Shown piece by piece: positions 8,939 to 16,539 of a DNA stretch of 64,000 bases (positions within the stretch are counted from its first letter, which is position 1; every line of letters starts with the position of its first letter). The position numbers and the translations under genes were made by a program. The DNA is taken from assembly GCF_900130045.1 (NCBI RefSeq), contig NZ_FQXT01000004.1, forward strand, positions 186,001-250,000, in the 5' to 3' direction. Origin of the DNA: Leeuwenhoekiella palythoae (GTDB taxonomy: Bacteria > Bacteroidota > Bacteroidia > Flavobacteriales > Flavobacteriaceae). Below the pieces are notes generated by a model, which was not told the origin of the DNA, did not search any database, and was given only the letters and a program-made list of their open reading frames with translations.

Positions 8939-10201
8939 ATGAATAGAAAGACCCTTATCATTATTCTGGTTGTAGCAGTTGTTTTAATTGCTGCATTAAT
9001 TGGTGGAAAAAAAGCCGGATTGTTTGGTAAAACCGGCGAATTTAAGCCTGTGGAAACTCAGGAGATCGCCTTGGCGAGTGTTGTAGAAACCGTTGCTGCT
9101 ACCGGAAAAATTCAGCCGGAAACTGAGGTTAAAATTTCTTCTGAAGTTTCAGGGGAGATTATAGAACTTCCGGTTGTTGAAGGGCAGCAGGTAGAAAAAG
9201 GAGATCTTCTGGTGCGCATCAACCCAGATTTGATTCAATCTGCCCTAACGCAAGCACAGGCATCTTTACAGAATGTAAAAGCGAATCAAGCCCAATCTGA
9301 AGCTGCTCTAAAAGTGGCTAAAGCGAATTATGAGCGTAATCAAAAATTGTTTGAGAAAGGGGTTATTTCACGGTCAGAGTGGGATCAATCAATCTCTGAT
9401 TATGAGATTGCGCAAGCCAATGTAAAATCGGCTTTCTATAACGTACAAAGTGCTGCGGCAAATGTGAATCAGTCTCGCGATAACTTATCGCGTACCAGCA
9501 TTTATGCGCCTATAAGCGGAACGATCTCTAAACTTGATGTAGAATTGGGAGAGCGCGTTGTGGGAACTCAGCAAATGGCCGGTACCGAAATGATGCGCGT
9601 GGCAGACTTAGGCAATATGGAAGTTGAGGTAGATGTAAATGAAAATGACATTGTAAAAATTAATATAGGTGATTCTACCCGCGTGGAGGTTGATGCTTAT
9701 CTTAAAAAGCGATTTAAAGGTGAAGTAACAGAGATCGCTAATTCTGCTGAAAGTAACCTGACCGCTGATCAGGTGACCAACTTTAAAGTCAAAGTGCGTA
9801 TTTTAGAAGAATCCTATAAAGACCTGGTTGAAGGGAAACCTGAAGCGTATTCGCCGTTCAGACCGGGAATGACAGCGACGGTTGATATCATCACCAATAG
9901 AGTAGATGATGCGATTTCAGTGCCTATCAGTGCTATTGTGATTAAAAATGATACTATAGCGACCACTGGTTTTGGAACTAGTCAATACGAGGCGGTTTTT
10001 GTTAAAAACGGAGATAAAGCTTCATTAAAACGCATTAAAACCGGAATTCAAGATGATTCTAATATCGTTGTTTCAGAAGGTTTAGAAACCGGTGATGAAG
10101 TGATTACAGGGCCTTACAATACGGTGACCAAATTACTTAAAGACGGAGATATGGTTGAGGTTAAAAAAGATGCTAAATTTGGTGCTTCAGAAGAAGACTA
10201 A
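8939..10201 (+). CDS. Periplasmic adaptor (membrane fusion protein), MacA-like, second copy
   Basis: A 420-residue adaptor: membrane anchor (residues 5-24), lipoyl half-motif SGEIIELPVVEGQQVEKGD near 67, a helical hairpin (about 100-175), second lipoyl half (YAPISGTISKLDVELGERV), then beta-barrel and membrane-proximal domains. It is a paralogue of the adaptor at 6360 but clearly diverged. Its stop is 3 bp before tsaB, so tsaB is probably transcribed with the exporter. The substrate is not readable from sequence; macrolides, peptides and lipoproteins are all handled by relatives. Confidence 0.9.
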   Translation: MNRKTLIIILVVAVVLIAALIGGKKAGLFGKTGEFKPVETQEIALASVVETVAATGKIQPETEVKISSEVSGEIIELPVVEGQQVEKGDLLVRINPDLIQSALTQAQASLQNVKANQAQSEAALKVAKANYERNQKLFEKGVISRSEWDQSISDYEIAQANVKSAFYNVQSAAANVNQSRDNLSRTSIYAPISGTISKLDVELGERVVGTQQMAGTEMMRVADLGNMEVEVDVNENDIVKINIGDSTRVEVDAYLKKRFKGEVTEIANSAESNLTADQVTNFKVKVRILEESYKDLVEGKPEAYSPFRPGMTATVDIITNRVDDAISVPISAIVIKNDTIATTGFGTSQYEAVFVKNGDKASLKRIKTGIQDDSNIVVSEGLETGDEVITGPYNTVTKLLKDGDMVEVKKDAKFGASEED

Positions 10202-10204
10202 ATT

Positions 10205-10879
10205 ATGGCGCTTATACTTTGCTTAGAAACTACAACCACTAACTGTTCTGTAGCCCTTTCTCGTGACGGAAATGTTATCGCGTTAAAAGAGGATATGGGG
10301 CTTAATTACAGTCACGCAGAGCGCTTGCATCAGTATATTGATGCAGTATTGGCAGAAGCAAGTCTAAACAAGCAAGATTTAGATGCTGTTGCTGTTAGCA
10401 AAGGCCCGGGATCTTATACCGGTCTTCGTATAGGAGTGAGCAGTGCTAAAGGTTTATGTTTTGCTTTAGACATTCCTCTAATTGCTACAAATACGCTCAA
10501 GGCGTTAGCAATGCAAGCAGATACCACAGATGTGCAGACTATTATCCCGGTGCTTGATGCCCGTAGAATGGAAGTTTATAGCGCAATTTTTGATGCCGAA
10601 TTTAAAGAGCTTCGGGGGATCGAAGCGCAAATTATTGAAGAAGACTCCTTTCAAGAACAACTCACTAATGGAAAGTGCCTATTTATAGGAAATGGTTCCG
10701 AAAAGTTAAAAGATATTTTAAACCATACTAATGCGCATTTTGCTACCGAAGCATTGCCTTCAGCACGTGAAATGGCACATTTAGCCGAAGCCAAATATAA
10801 AATAAGCGACACCGAAGATGTCGCTTATTTTGAACCTTTTTATTTGAAAGACTTTTTAGTAACTAAGTCTAAAAAATAG
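10205..10879 (+). CDS. tsaB: tRNA threonylcarbamoyladenosine biosynthesis protein TsaB
   Basis: A 224-residue protein of the ASKHA fold. It starts with LCLETTTTNCSVAL, the phosphate-binding loop of TsaB, and carries the family signature GPGSYTGLRIGVSSAKGL (about residues 67-84). TsaB is the non-catalytic partner that binds TsaD and TsaE in making N6-threonylcarbamoyladenosine at position 37 of ANN-decoding tRNAs. It starts 3 bp after the adaptor stop and ends 4 bp before the convergent mscS gene, with no terminator between. The link to an efflux operon appears positional only. Confidence 0.93.
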   Translation: MALILCLETTTTNCSVALSRDGNVIALKEDMGLNYSHAERLHQYIDAVLAEASLNKQDLDAVAVSKGPGSYTGLRIGVSSAKGLCFALDIPLIATNTLKALAMQADTTDVQTIIPVLDARRMEVYSAIFDAEFKELRGIEAQIIEEDSFQEQLTNGKCLFIGNGSEKLKDILNHTNAHFATEALPSAREMAHLAEAKYKISDTEDVAYFEPFYLKDFLVTKSKK

Positions 10880-10883
10880 CAAG

Positions 10884-11744
10884 TTATTCTTTACTGCTAA
10901 AGGTCGCACCGCTTTCATTAAAAACGTGTACATCGCGTTGTGGAAACGGAATAACAATACCTTTATCTTCAAGGCGTCTTTTACCTTCTTCAAGAATATA
11001 CCAGTGCAATGCCCAGTAATCGTCATTAGTCGCCCAGAAGCGTAGTGACATATTTACGGAACTATCTGCAAGTTCGGTAACTACGATCATAGGTTCCGGA
11101 TGTGGATCGTGTAAAACAGTCTCTTGCTCGTTTACAAGCTCCAATAAAATATCTTTAGCAAGTTTAATATCGCTGTCATAAGAGATTCCCCAAGTCTGCG
11201 CATTTCTTCTGATACCTAAAGAAGAATAGTTGATGATGTTGTCATTAGAAAGTTTTCCGTTAGGGATCACGGCTTCTTGATTCCCGAAGGTAACCAAGCG
11301 TGTGTTGAAAATTGAAATTTCCTTTACCGAACCATCAACACCCTGAGCAGAGATCCAATCGCCTACTTTAAACGGGCGCAATAATAAGATGAGAACTCCA
11401 CCGGCAAAGTTGGCTAATGATCCTTGCAGTGCAAGACCAATTGCCAAACCAGCGGCACCAATTACAGCGACTAAAGATGCAGATTCAACGCCTAGTTGGG
11501 TAACCACTAACACAAAAAGTAAAATCTTTAACGTCCAATTGATTAGATCTGCGATAAACTTTTCTAGGGTTGCGTCGTAATCTTTTTTAGCAAAGAATTT
11601 TTTTACAAGCCTGTTGATCATTTTAATGATCCAAAGACCTATGAACAGCGTTAAAACTGCCCCGATCAAACTCGGAATAAAATCTATAATCTTAGCGCCA
11701 AATCTTGAGGCGTAATCTTCCCATTGGGTAATGTCAAAATCCAT
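10884..11744 (-). CDS. Small-conductance mechanosensitive channel, MscS family
   Basis: A 286-residue protein with three N-terminal membrane helices. The pore-lining helix is unmistakable: GLAIGLALQGSLANFAGGV, followed by LRPFKVGDWI, the MscS signature. The C-terminal vestibule domain follows. MscS opens on membrane tension to release solutes during hypo-osmotic shock. I chose ATG 11744 over an in-frame GTG at 11774 because MDFDITQWEDY is the usual flavobacterial start. The length is that of the short, E. coli MscS-like group. It is convergent with tsaB. Confidence 0.93.
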   Translation of the reverse strand: MDFDITQWEDYASRFGAKIIDFIPSLIGAVLTLFIGLWIIKMINRLVKKFFAKKDYDATLEKFIADLINWTLKILLFVLVVTQLGVESASLVAVIGAAGLAIGLALQGSLANFAGGVLILLLRPFKVGDWISAQGVDGSVKEISIFNTRLVTFGNQEAVIPNGKLSNDNIINYSSLGIRRNAQTWGISYDSDIKLAKDILLELVNEQETVLHDPHPEPMIVVTELADSSVNMSLRFWATNDDYWALHWYILEEGKRRLEDKGIVIPFPQRDVHVFNESGATFSSKE

Positions 11745-11887
11745 AAATAATTTTTTAGTTTCTGCAAAGGTCACAGATAGGTGGCATAAATAAAAAATAC
11801 GAGTGTTTAAATATCGTTAATTGTTAAAACCTTAATAGTTTTTGGGAGGTGCGGTATTTTAATAGGTAATCAAATATTGATAACAAT

Positions 11888-11914
11888 AAAAAATCCCGCA
11901 ATAGCGGGATTTTA
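11888..11914 (-). terminator. Rho-independent terminator after the dodecin gene
   Basis: AAATCCCGC (11891-11899) pairs with GCGGGATTT (11904-11912), loop AATA. On the minus strand it is followed by TTTTTTATTG, so it stops transcripts from the dodecin gene before mscS. Confidence 0.9.
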
Positions 11915-11935
11915 AATACTTATAAATGCAAAGTG

Positions 11936-12136
11936 TTACTTGACTTCAAAAGTGATTTTTACATTCACTCTGAATTCTGAAACCGTATCGCCGGTTACTA
12001 CAGCGCTTTGCTCATTTACATAAACAGAGCGAATATTTTTTACGGTTTTTGAAGCTTCTTTCACTGCATTTGCTGTGGCTTGTTCCCAACTTTTGTTAGA
12101 ACTCGCCAATACTTCGATTACTTTTAAAACTGCCAT
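11936..12136 (-). CDS. Dodecin family flavin-binding protein
   Basis: A 66-residue protein that matches dodecin over its full length: MAVLKVIEVLASSNKSWEQA, then a helix, and the strand with VVTGDTVSEFRVNVKITFEV. Dodecins form hollow dodecamers that store or buffer flavins (or CoA) in the cytoplasm; they have no catalytic activity. The gene is monocistronic with its own terminator. Most dodecins have a Trp that stacks on the flavin; W17 occupies a region near the first helix, while the usual binding strand position here reads YVNEQSA, so ligand choice is uncertain. Confidence 0.9.
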   Translation of the reverse strand: MAVLKVIEVLASSNKSWEQATANAVKEASKTVKNIRSVYVNEQSAVVTGDTVSEFRVNVKITFEVK

Positions 12137-12221
12137 AATTATTAGTTTAGTTAATTTCTAAGTCGAAATTTGAATATACAATAATCTAAGCGGTTATAAA
12201 AGAGAATGTATTGTTAATGTG

Positions 12222-13127
12222 TTAACCGTTTATAGCTTCTACGCTATTGATCTTTCCGCGAAGCATTTCTTTGAGCATCGTTTCAATACCGTTCTTCAAC
12301 GTGAAGGTAGAAGAAGGGCAACCGCTACAAGCCCCTTGCAGAATCACTTTTACATTTTTTGATTCAGGATCATAATGTTTAAAAAGAATATTACCACCAT
12401 CGCTCGCAACTGCAGGCTTCACATATTCTTCAATAATATTGGCGATTTCTTTTGAGGTATCATCGAGCGCTTCAAACTCCACTTCTTTTTGCTGTTCAAC
12501 AGCTTGAGGCGTTTTTTTGAAATTTTCAGAAACGATTTCTTTACCTTCTTCAATGTAGTTTTTAATAAACTCACGTACTTCTTGAAAAACATCATCCCAC
12601 TCGGCTACTTCATATTTTTGAACACTCACGTAGTTAGAGTCCATAAAGACTTCCTTCACAAAAGGAAAATGAAATAATGCCAAGGCCAATGGAGCATTTT
12701 TTGCCTCATCAATATTCTTGAACTCTAGCGTTTCGGTTACGATCTTTTTATTAGTGACAAATTTAAGTACTGCAGGGTTCGGCGTACTTTCGGCATAAAC
12801 CGTTACGGGAATCTTCTTAGCAGTGGAGGCATCTTCAATGATCACCACACCGTTGTCATTTAAAAAGTTCTCAATCTGACCTGAAAGTTCATCCTGAATA
12901 TCAATCCATTCTACGATATTAAATTTTTCGATCGCAATAAAATTTTGCGCGATGTATACCGTTTTTACAAATGGAAGGTAGAATAATTGCTGGGCTAGTG
13001 GAGAATTCTTTGCTTCATCAATATTCTTAAATTCATAACTGTTATGATCTACCAGAAATGAATTAGCCTGAAATTTTTTAATCGCAGGATTAGAAGTAGG
13101 TTCTATAGTGATATTAAAAGTACTCAT
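12222..13127 (-). CDS. NifU-like Fe-S scaffold/carrier with duplicated Nfu N-terminal domain
   Basis: A 301-residue protein with three modules. Two tandem Nfu_N domains (about 1-95 and 105-195) share markers such as EFKNIDEAKN(S/A)PLA and FVK.V, so the domain was duplicated. The C-terminal NifU domain (about 220-301) carries the cluster-binding C267-x2-C270 (CSGCPSS). Such proteins carry assembled 4Fe-4S clusters to apo-enzymes in the cytoplasm. The duplicated N-domain form is common in Bacteroidota. It stands alone, with a -7 element TAAATTTG about 15-22 bp before the ATG. Confidence 0.93.
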   Translation of the reverse strand: MSTFNITIEPTSNPAIKKFQANSFLVDHNSYEFKNIDEAKNSPLAQQLFYLPFVKTVYIAQNFIAIEKFNIVEWIDIQDELSGQIENFLNDNGVVIIEDASTAKKIPVTVYAESTPNPAVLKFVTNKKIVTETLEFKNIDEAKNAPLALALFHFPFVKEVFMDSNYVSVQKYEVAEWDDVFQEVREFIKNYIEEGKEIVSENFKKTPQAVEQQKEVEFEALDDTSKEIANIIEEYVKPAVASDGGNILFKHYDPESKNVKVILQGACSGCPSSTFTLKNGIETMLKEMLRGKINSVEAING

Positions 13128-13141
13128 GGTTTTATTTTGTA

Positions 13142-13149
13142 CAAATTTA
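13142..13149 (-). promoter_or_regulatory. Putative -7 element (TAAATTTG) of the nifU-like gene
   Basis: The minus strand reads TAAATTTG just upstream of the start codon at 13127, matching TAnnTTTG. No convincing -33 TTG is seen at the proper distance, and the distance to the ATG would give a very short leader. Confidence 0.4.
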
Positions 13150-13270
13150 ACTAATTTATAAGTGCTGCTTCTTTTTTTAGTCGTGTATCATGCCATCTCC
13201 TTATATTATTTATTTAGATTTACAAGGTTAACGTTTTATAAAACTGAGCTATAAAAAGCCGAAGATTATT

Positions 13271-14260
13271 TTGAGAAAAGTACTACTCTTAATTTGCTTA
13301 GTGTGTGGTTTTTATGCAAAAGGTCAAGAGGGTATTCCTGTTTATTGGGATTACCTTACCGAAAATCTTTATCTGTTGCACCCCTCAATGGCCGGCGCTG
13401 CAAATGCTAATCAAATACGACTTACCGGGCGTCAACAATGGTTTGATGTTGAAGATGCGCCTAATTTGTATACGGCTGCGGTAAACGGTAGAGTGGGAGA
13501 AAAGGTAGGTTTGGGAATGCAGCTATTTTCTGATGAGAATGGTAATTTTTCTCAGCGCGGTGTTTATGGGACGTTTGCTTATCATTTATTGCTATCGCGT
13601 AATTATGTTGATTTAAACCAACTTTCTTTTGGTGTAAGCGTGGGGCTTATGCAAAATACGCTTGACGAAAGCAGTTTTGATCTTACCGATTTTGATCCCA
13701 TAATAAGCGGTGGGAGTCAAACAGATAACTACTTTAATGTAGATATCGGTATGTCGTATTATTTTCTAGATTTTTGGGCGCATGCTACTGTGAAGAATGT
13801 GCTTCCGCGAAATAGAGCGATGTTTACAGCTTTAGAGTCTACCAATCAACGCCGGTATTTAGCTTCTGCGGGGTATGTATTCGGAAAATTAAACAGTCCG
13901 TGGAGTTATGAGCCTTCAGTGATGTTTCAGGCAACAGATGAAACGCAGGAAGTCTCTGTTGATATCAACGGAAAAGTCTACCGCAAGTTTGACTGGGGTA
14001 AACTCTGGGGCGGTTTGTCGTACCGAAGAAACCTAGACGGAGCACAGTACTTGAATAGCGACGGAGACGTAGAAAGTCAAAAATCGCAGTATTTAACACC
14101 GTTTCTGGGCGTCAACTATAAGCGCTTTTTAGTGGGCTATACCTATACCTATCAGCAGAATGATATTGTGCTGTCTAATGGATTTCATCAGATTACCTTA
14201 GGCTACGATTTTGGCGAGCGTCGCGAACCTTATGAATGTAATTGTCCTGCGGTCAATTAA
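13271..14260 (+). CDS. PorP/SprF family type IX secretion system membrane protein
   Basis: A 329-residue outer-membrane beta-barrel protein with a signal peptide (about residues 1-18). The signature of the PorP/SprF family is present near residue 35 (YLLHPSMAGAANANQIRLTGRQQW). Family members assist type IX secretion or export of individual gliding adhesins such as SprB. The start is TTG 13271; there is no ATG upstream in frame, and the signal peptide begins exactly there. It ends with ECNCPAVN and overlaps the convergent murI by 4 bp. No large T9SS cargo gene stands next to it, so it is an orphan member. Confidence 0.88.
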   Translation: MRKVLLLICLVCGFYAKGQEGIPVYWDYLTENLYLLHPSMAGAANANQIRLTGRQQWFDVEDAPNLYTAAVNGRVGEKVGLGMQLFSDENGNFSQRGVYGTFAYHLLLSRNYVDLNQLSFGVSVGLMQNTLDESSFDLTDFDPIISGGSQTDNYFNVDIGMSYYFLDFWAHATVKNVLPRNRAMFTALESTNQRRYLASAGYVFGKLNSPWSYEPSVMFQATDETQEVSVDINGKVYRKFDWGKLWGGLSYRRNLDGAQYLNSDGDVESQKSQYLTPFLGVNYKRFLVGYTYTYQQNDIVLSNGFHQITLGYDFGERREPYECNCPAVN

Positions 14261-15048
14261 AAATCAAGAAAAGAAACGCTTCGGTTTACAGGTACATCTT
14301 CGGTAAGCGCTTGTAGCACTTCAATTGAAGCATTGCTGAACAAGGTATGCTTTCCTTCCTTTTCACCTTCAAAAAGCAACTTATTTTCACTTAGAATACG
14401 TTCTGTCTGTTTAGCCACCGCTTGACCGCTATCTATGATCTGAACGTGCTCTGGAAGTATTTTCTTTAAAACTGGTATTAAATACGGGTAGTGGCTGCAA
14501 CCCAAAACCAGATAATCAATATTTTGATCCATCATGGGTTGAACGTAGCTTTTGAGTAGTTTAAAAAGTTCTTCAGAATGCAATTTTCCGCCTTCAATAA
14601 GTTCAACGAGACCAGTACCTATAACTTCAATTACATTTAGGTCTGTGGTGTATAAACTAGAAGTCCGGGCAAACAAGGCGCTGCTGAGCGTGCCTTTGGT
14701 GGCGAGTATCCCGATGGCTTTGGTTTTTGAAGCCAAAGCAGCAGGTTTAATGGCGGGTTCGATCCCAATGAAGGGAATGGCATAATTCGCACGTAGAACG
14801 TCAATGGCATTGGTTGTAGCGGTGTTACAGGCGACCACAATAATCTTACAGCCTTGACTGATGAGGTATTCTGTATTTTTAATGGAAAGCGCTAGAATAA
14901 CTTCTTTGGAGCGTTCTCCGTACGGTGCATTTTTGATATCCGCTAAATAGATTGTGTCTTCCTGGGGAAGTTTGTGTACGATCTCTTTCCATATCGAAGT
15001 GCCGCCTACGCCACTGTCAAAAACGCCTATTGGTTGCTTGTGTTGCAT
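14257..15048 (-). CDS. murI: Glutamate racemase
   Basis: A 263-residue enzyme that interconverts L- and D-glutamate, giving D-Glu for peptidoglycan. Both catalytic cysteines sit in their motifs: C74 in VACNTATT and C184 in LGCSHYPYL. The N-terminal GVFDSGVGG loop is also conserved. It is cytoplasmic. It lies downstream of the two ompH genes but a hairpin at 15061-15092 separates them. It ends in a 4-bp overlap with the convergent porP-like gene. Confidence 0.95.
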   Translation of the reverse strand: MQHKQPIGVFDSGVGGTSIWKEIVHKLPQEDTIYLADIKNAPYGERSKEVILALSIKNTEYLISQGCKIIVVACNTATTNAIDVLRANYAIPFIGIEPAIKPAALASKTKAIGILATKGTLSSALFARTSSLYTTDLNVIEVIGTGLVELIEGGKLHSEELFKLLKSYVQPMMDQNIDYLVLGCSHYPYLIPVLKKILPEHVQIIDSGQAVAKQTERILSENKLLFEGEKEGKHTLFSNASIEVLQALTEDVPVNRSVSFLDF

Positions 15049-15060
15049 AGGCCAAATATA

Positions 15061-15092
15061 AAAAGCCCTTCTGAATCAACAGAAGGGCTTTT
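15061..15092. terminator. Hairpin terminator between ompH and murI
   Basis: A perfect 13-bp stem (AAAAGCCCTTCTG 15061-15073 with its complement 15080-15092) and a 6-base loop. T-tracts are short (4-5) on both strands, so it may stop most but not all transcription from the ompH genes into murI. Confidence 0.75.
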
Positions 15093-15116
15093 GAAAATTA
15101 TAAGCTTTTTAAAGTA

Positions 15117-15629
15117 TTAGATACCTAATTCTTTTTTAACGTCAGCCATTAGATCGTATCCGTCAGCAAGGATAAGACCAGTACCGGTTGTGCTGTCTAA
15201 TACATACTTGTATCCTTTAGCACGTGCTACTTTTTGAATTGCTGTACGCGCTTTTTCTACGATAGGTTGTAGCGCTTCAGATTCTTTTTTCTGTAGATCT
15301 CTAAGTGCATTTTGACGATACTCCATAATTTTATTACGAGTTTGCTCTACCTCTGCTTGACGCTGTAGGTTAGTCTCGTCAGTTTGACTTTGAGCTTCAT
15401 TACCATAACGCTCCATAGTTTTCTTAAGCTCATTTGCCATCGTGTTCATTTCAGCATCGTAAGAATTCTGAAGTTTCTCTAAGTCAGCTTGAGCTTTCTT
15501 GTATTCAGGCATTGAAGTTAATAATTCTTGAGTTGCAATATGCGCTACTTTAGAATCCTGAGCTTGAACAAATCCTGTTGTTCCTAAAATTAAAGCTAAG
15601 GCTACAACTAGGGTTTTAACGTGTTTCAT
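15117..15629 (-). CDS. OmpH/Skp family periplasmic chaperone, short copy
   Basis: A 170-residue protein with a signal peptide (about 1-23, ending VQAQ), then a beta core and a long coiled coil (about 45-130) rich in E, Q, N and K, and the returning strand GYKYVLDSTTGTGLILAD. This is the Skp (OmpH) pattern, a trimeric jellyfish-like holdase that escorts unfolded outer-membrane proteins through the periplasm. It follows a longer OmpH paralogue and bamA on the same strand, the expected envelope-biogenesis context. Confidence 0.93.
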   Translation of the reverse strand: MKHVKTLVVALALILGTTGFVQAQDSKVAHIATQELLTSMPEYKKAQADLEKLQNSYDAEMNTMANELKKTMERYGNEAQSQTDETNLQRQAEVEQTRNKIMEYRQNALRDLQKKESEALQPIVEKARTAIQKVARAKGYKYVLDSTTGTGLILADGYDLMADVKKELGI

Positions 15630-15694
15630 TTTAGTAATATTAAGTGTTATAATTATTTAAGTTTTAGGTGCCAATTATGACCTGTTGACAAGGT

Positions 15695-16504
15695 TTAATT
15701 TATAGAGTCTTTTACTTTTTTTCTTGCTTCTAATATAGAGTCTCTTCTGCGTTGACGCTCTTCTAATAATTTTTGTCTGCGCGCTTCGTACTCTGCTTTA
15801 CGAGCTGCTTGAATAGAGTCTCGCGTTGCTTTACGCTCTGCGATGATCTGTTCTCGCTCTGTTTGTTGGGCTTGCGCTTCTGCTTCCCGTTCTTCTCGCT
15901 CATTTACCTGATCTAAGGTTAAGGCTTCGTCGCGCTTCAATTCTTCTTTGTCAGCTCTAGAGTTTACCTGCGTACGTTTTGAGGAACGCTTGATGCTTAA
16001 TAAAATTTGATCGCTAATATCGTGTCTTTTATTTGCATACAGCATCACTAAGTCTGAGGATTTGTCTAAGACAAAGTCATATTGTCTGGCTTCTGCAATC
16101 TCTTGAACGGCATTAAATACCTGATCTTGAATAGGCTCAACTAAAATGCTGCGCTGTTTCATCAAATCACCTTCAGGGCCAAAACGCTTCTGCTGGTATT
16201 GTAAAACTTCATTTTCAACGAACTTGATCTCATCTTCACGCTCTTTGATCAACTCTTGAGTGAGCAGTACACGCTCATTCTCGAGCGCTTTTTTCATTTG
16301 ATCAATCTCTTTGGTACGCTTTTCAATTTCCTTTTTCCAGTCGGCTACGCGCTTATCTAGTTGCGCTTGTGCTTCCTGATACTCGGGGACATTTTCTAAG
16401 ATGTAATTCATGTCTACATACCCTATACGAATACTACGTTGTGCTTCTGCGGTAAGCCCTAAGAAAATGAGGGCGATACTAAGAAAAATAACGTTGTTTT
16501 TCAT
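15695..16504 (-). CDS. OmpH/Skp family periplasmic chaperone, long copy with charged tail
   Basis: A 269-residue Skp-like protein: signal peptide (1-21), IRIGYVDMNYILENVPEYQ core, coiled coil (about 45-125), then YDFVLDKSSDLVMLYA. Beyond the normal Skp fold (about 170 residues) it has an extra ~95-residue, extremely charged tail rich in Arg, Glu and Gln, probably a long helix. ATG 16504 is preferred over TTG 16510, as it starts the signal peptide. It lies 35 bp after bamA and 65 bp before the second ompH. Confidence 0.92.
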   Translation of the reverse strand: MKNNVIFLSIALIFLGLTAEAQRSIRIGYVDMNYILENVPEYQEAQAQLDKRVADWKKEIEKRTKEIDQMKKALENERVLLTQELIKEREDEIKFVENEVLQYQQKRFGPEGDLMKQRSILVEPIQDQVFNAVQEIAEARQYDFVLDKSSDLVMLYANKRHDISDQILLSIKRSSKRTQVNSRADKEELKRDEALTLDQVNEREEREAEAQAQQTEREQIIAERKATRDSIQAARKAEYEARRQKLLEERQRRRDSILEARKKVKDSIN

Positions 16505-16539
16505 ATGCAATTAGAGTATTAGAAAATATCGTGCCAAAA

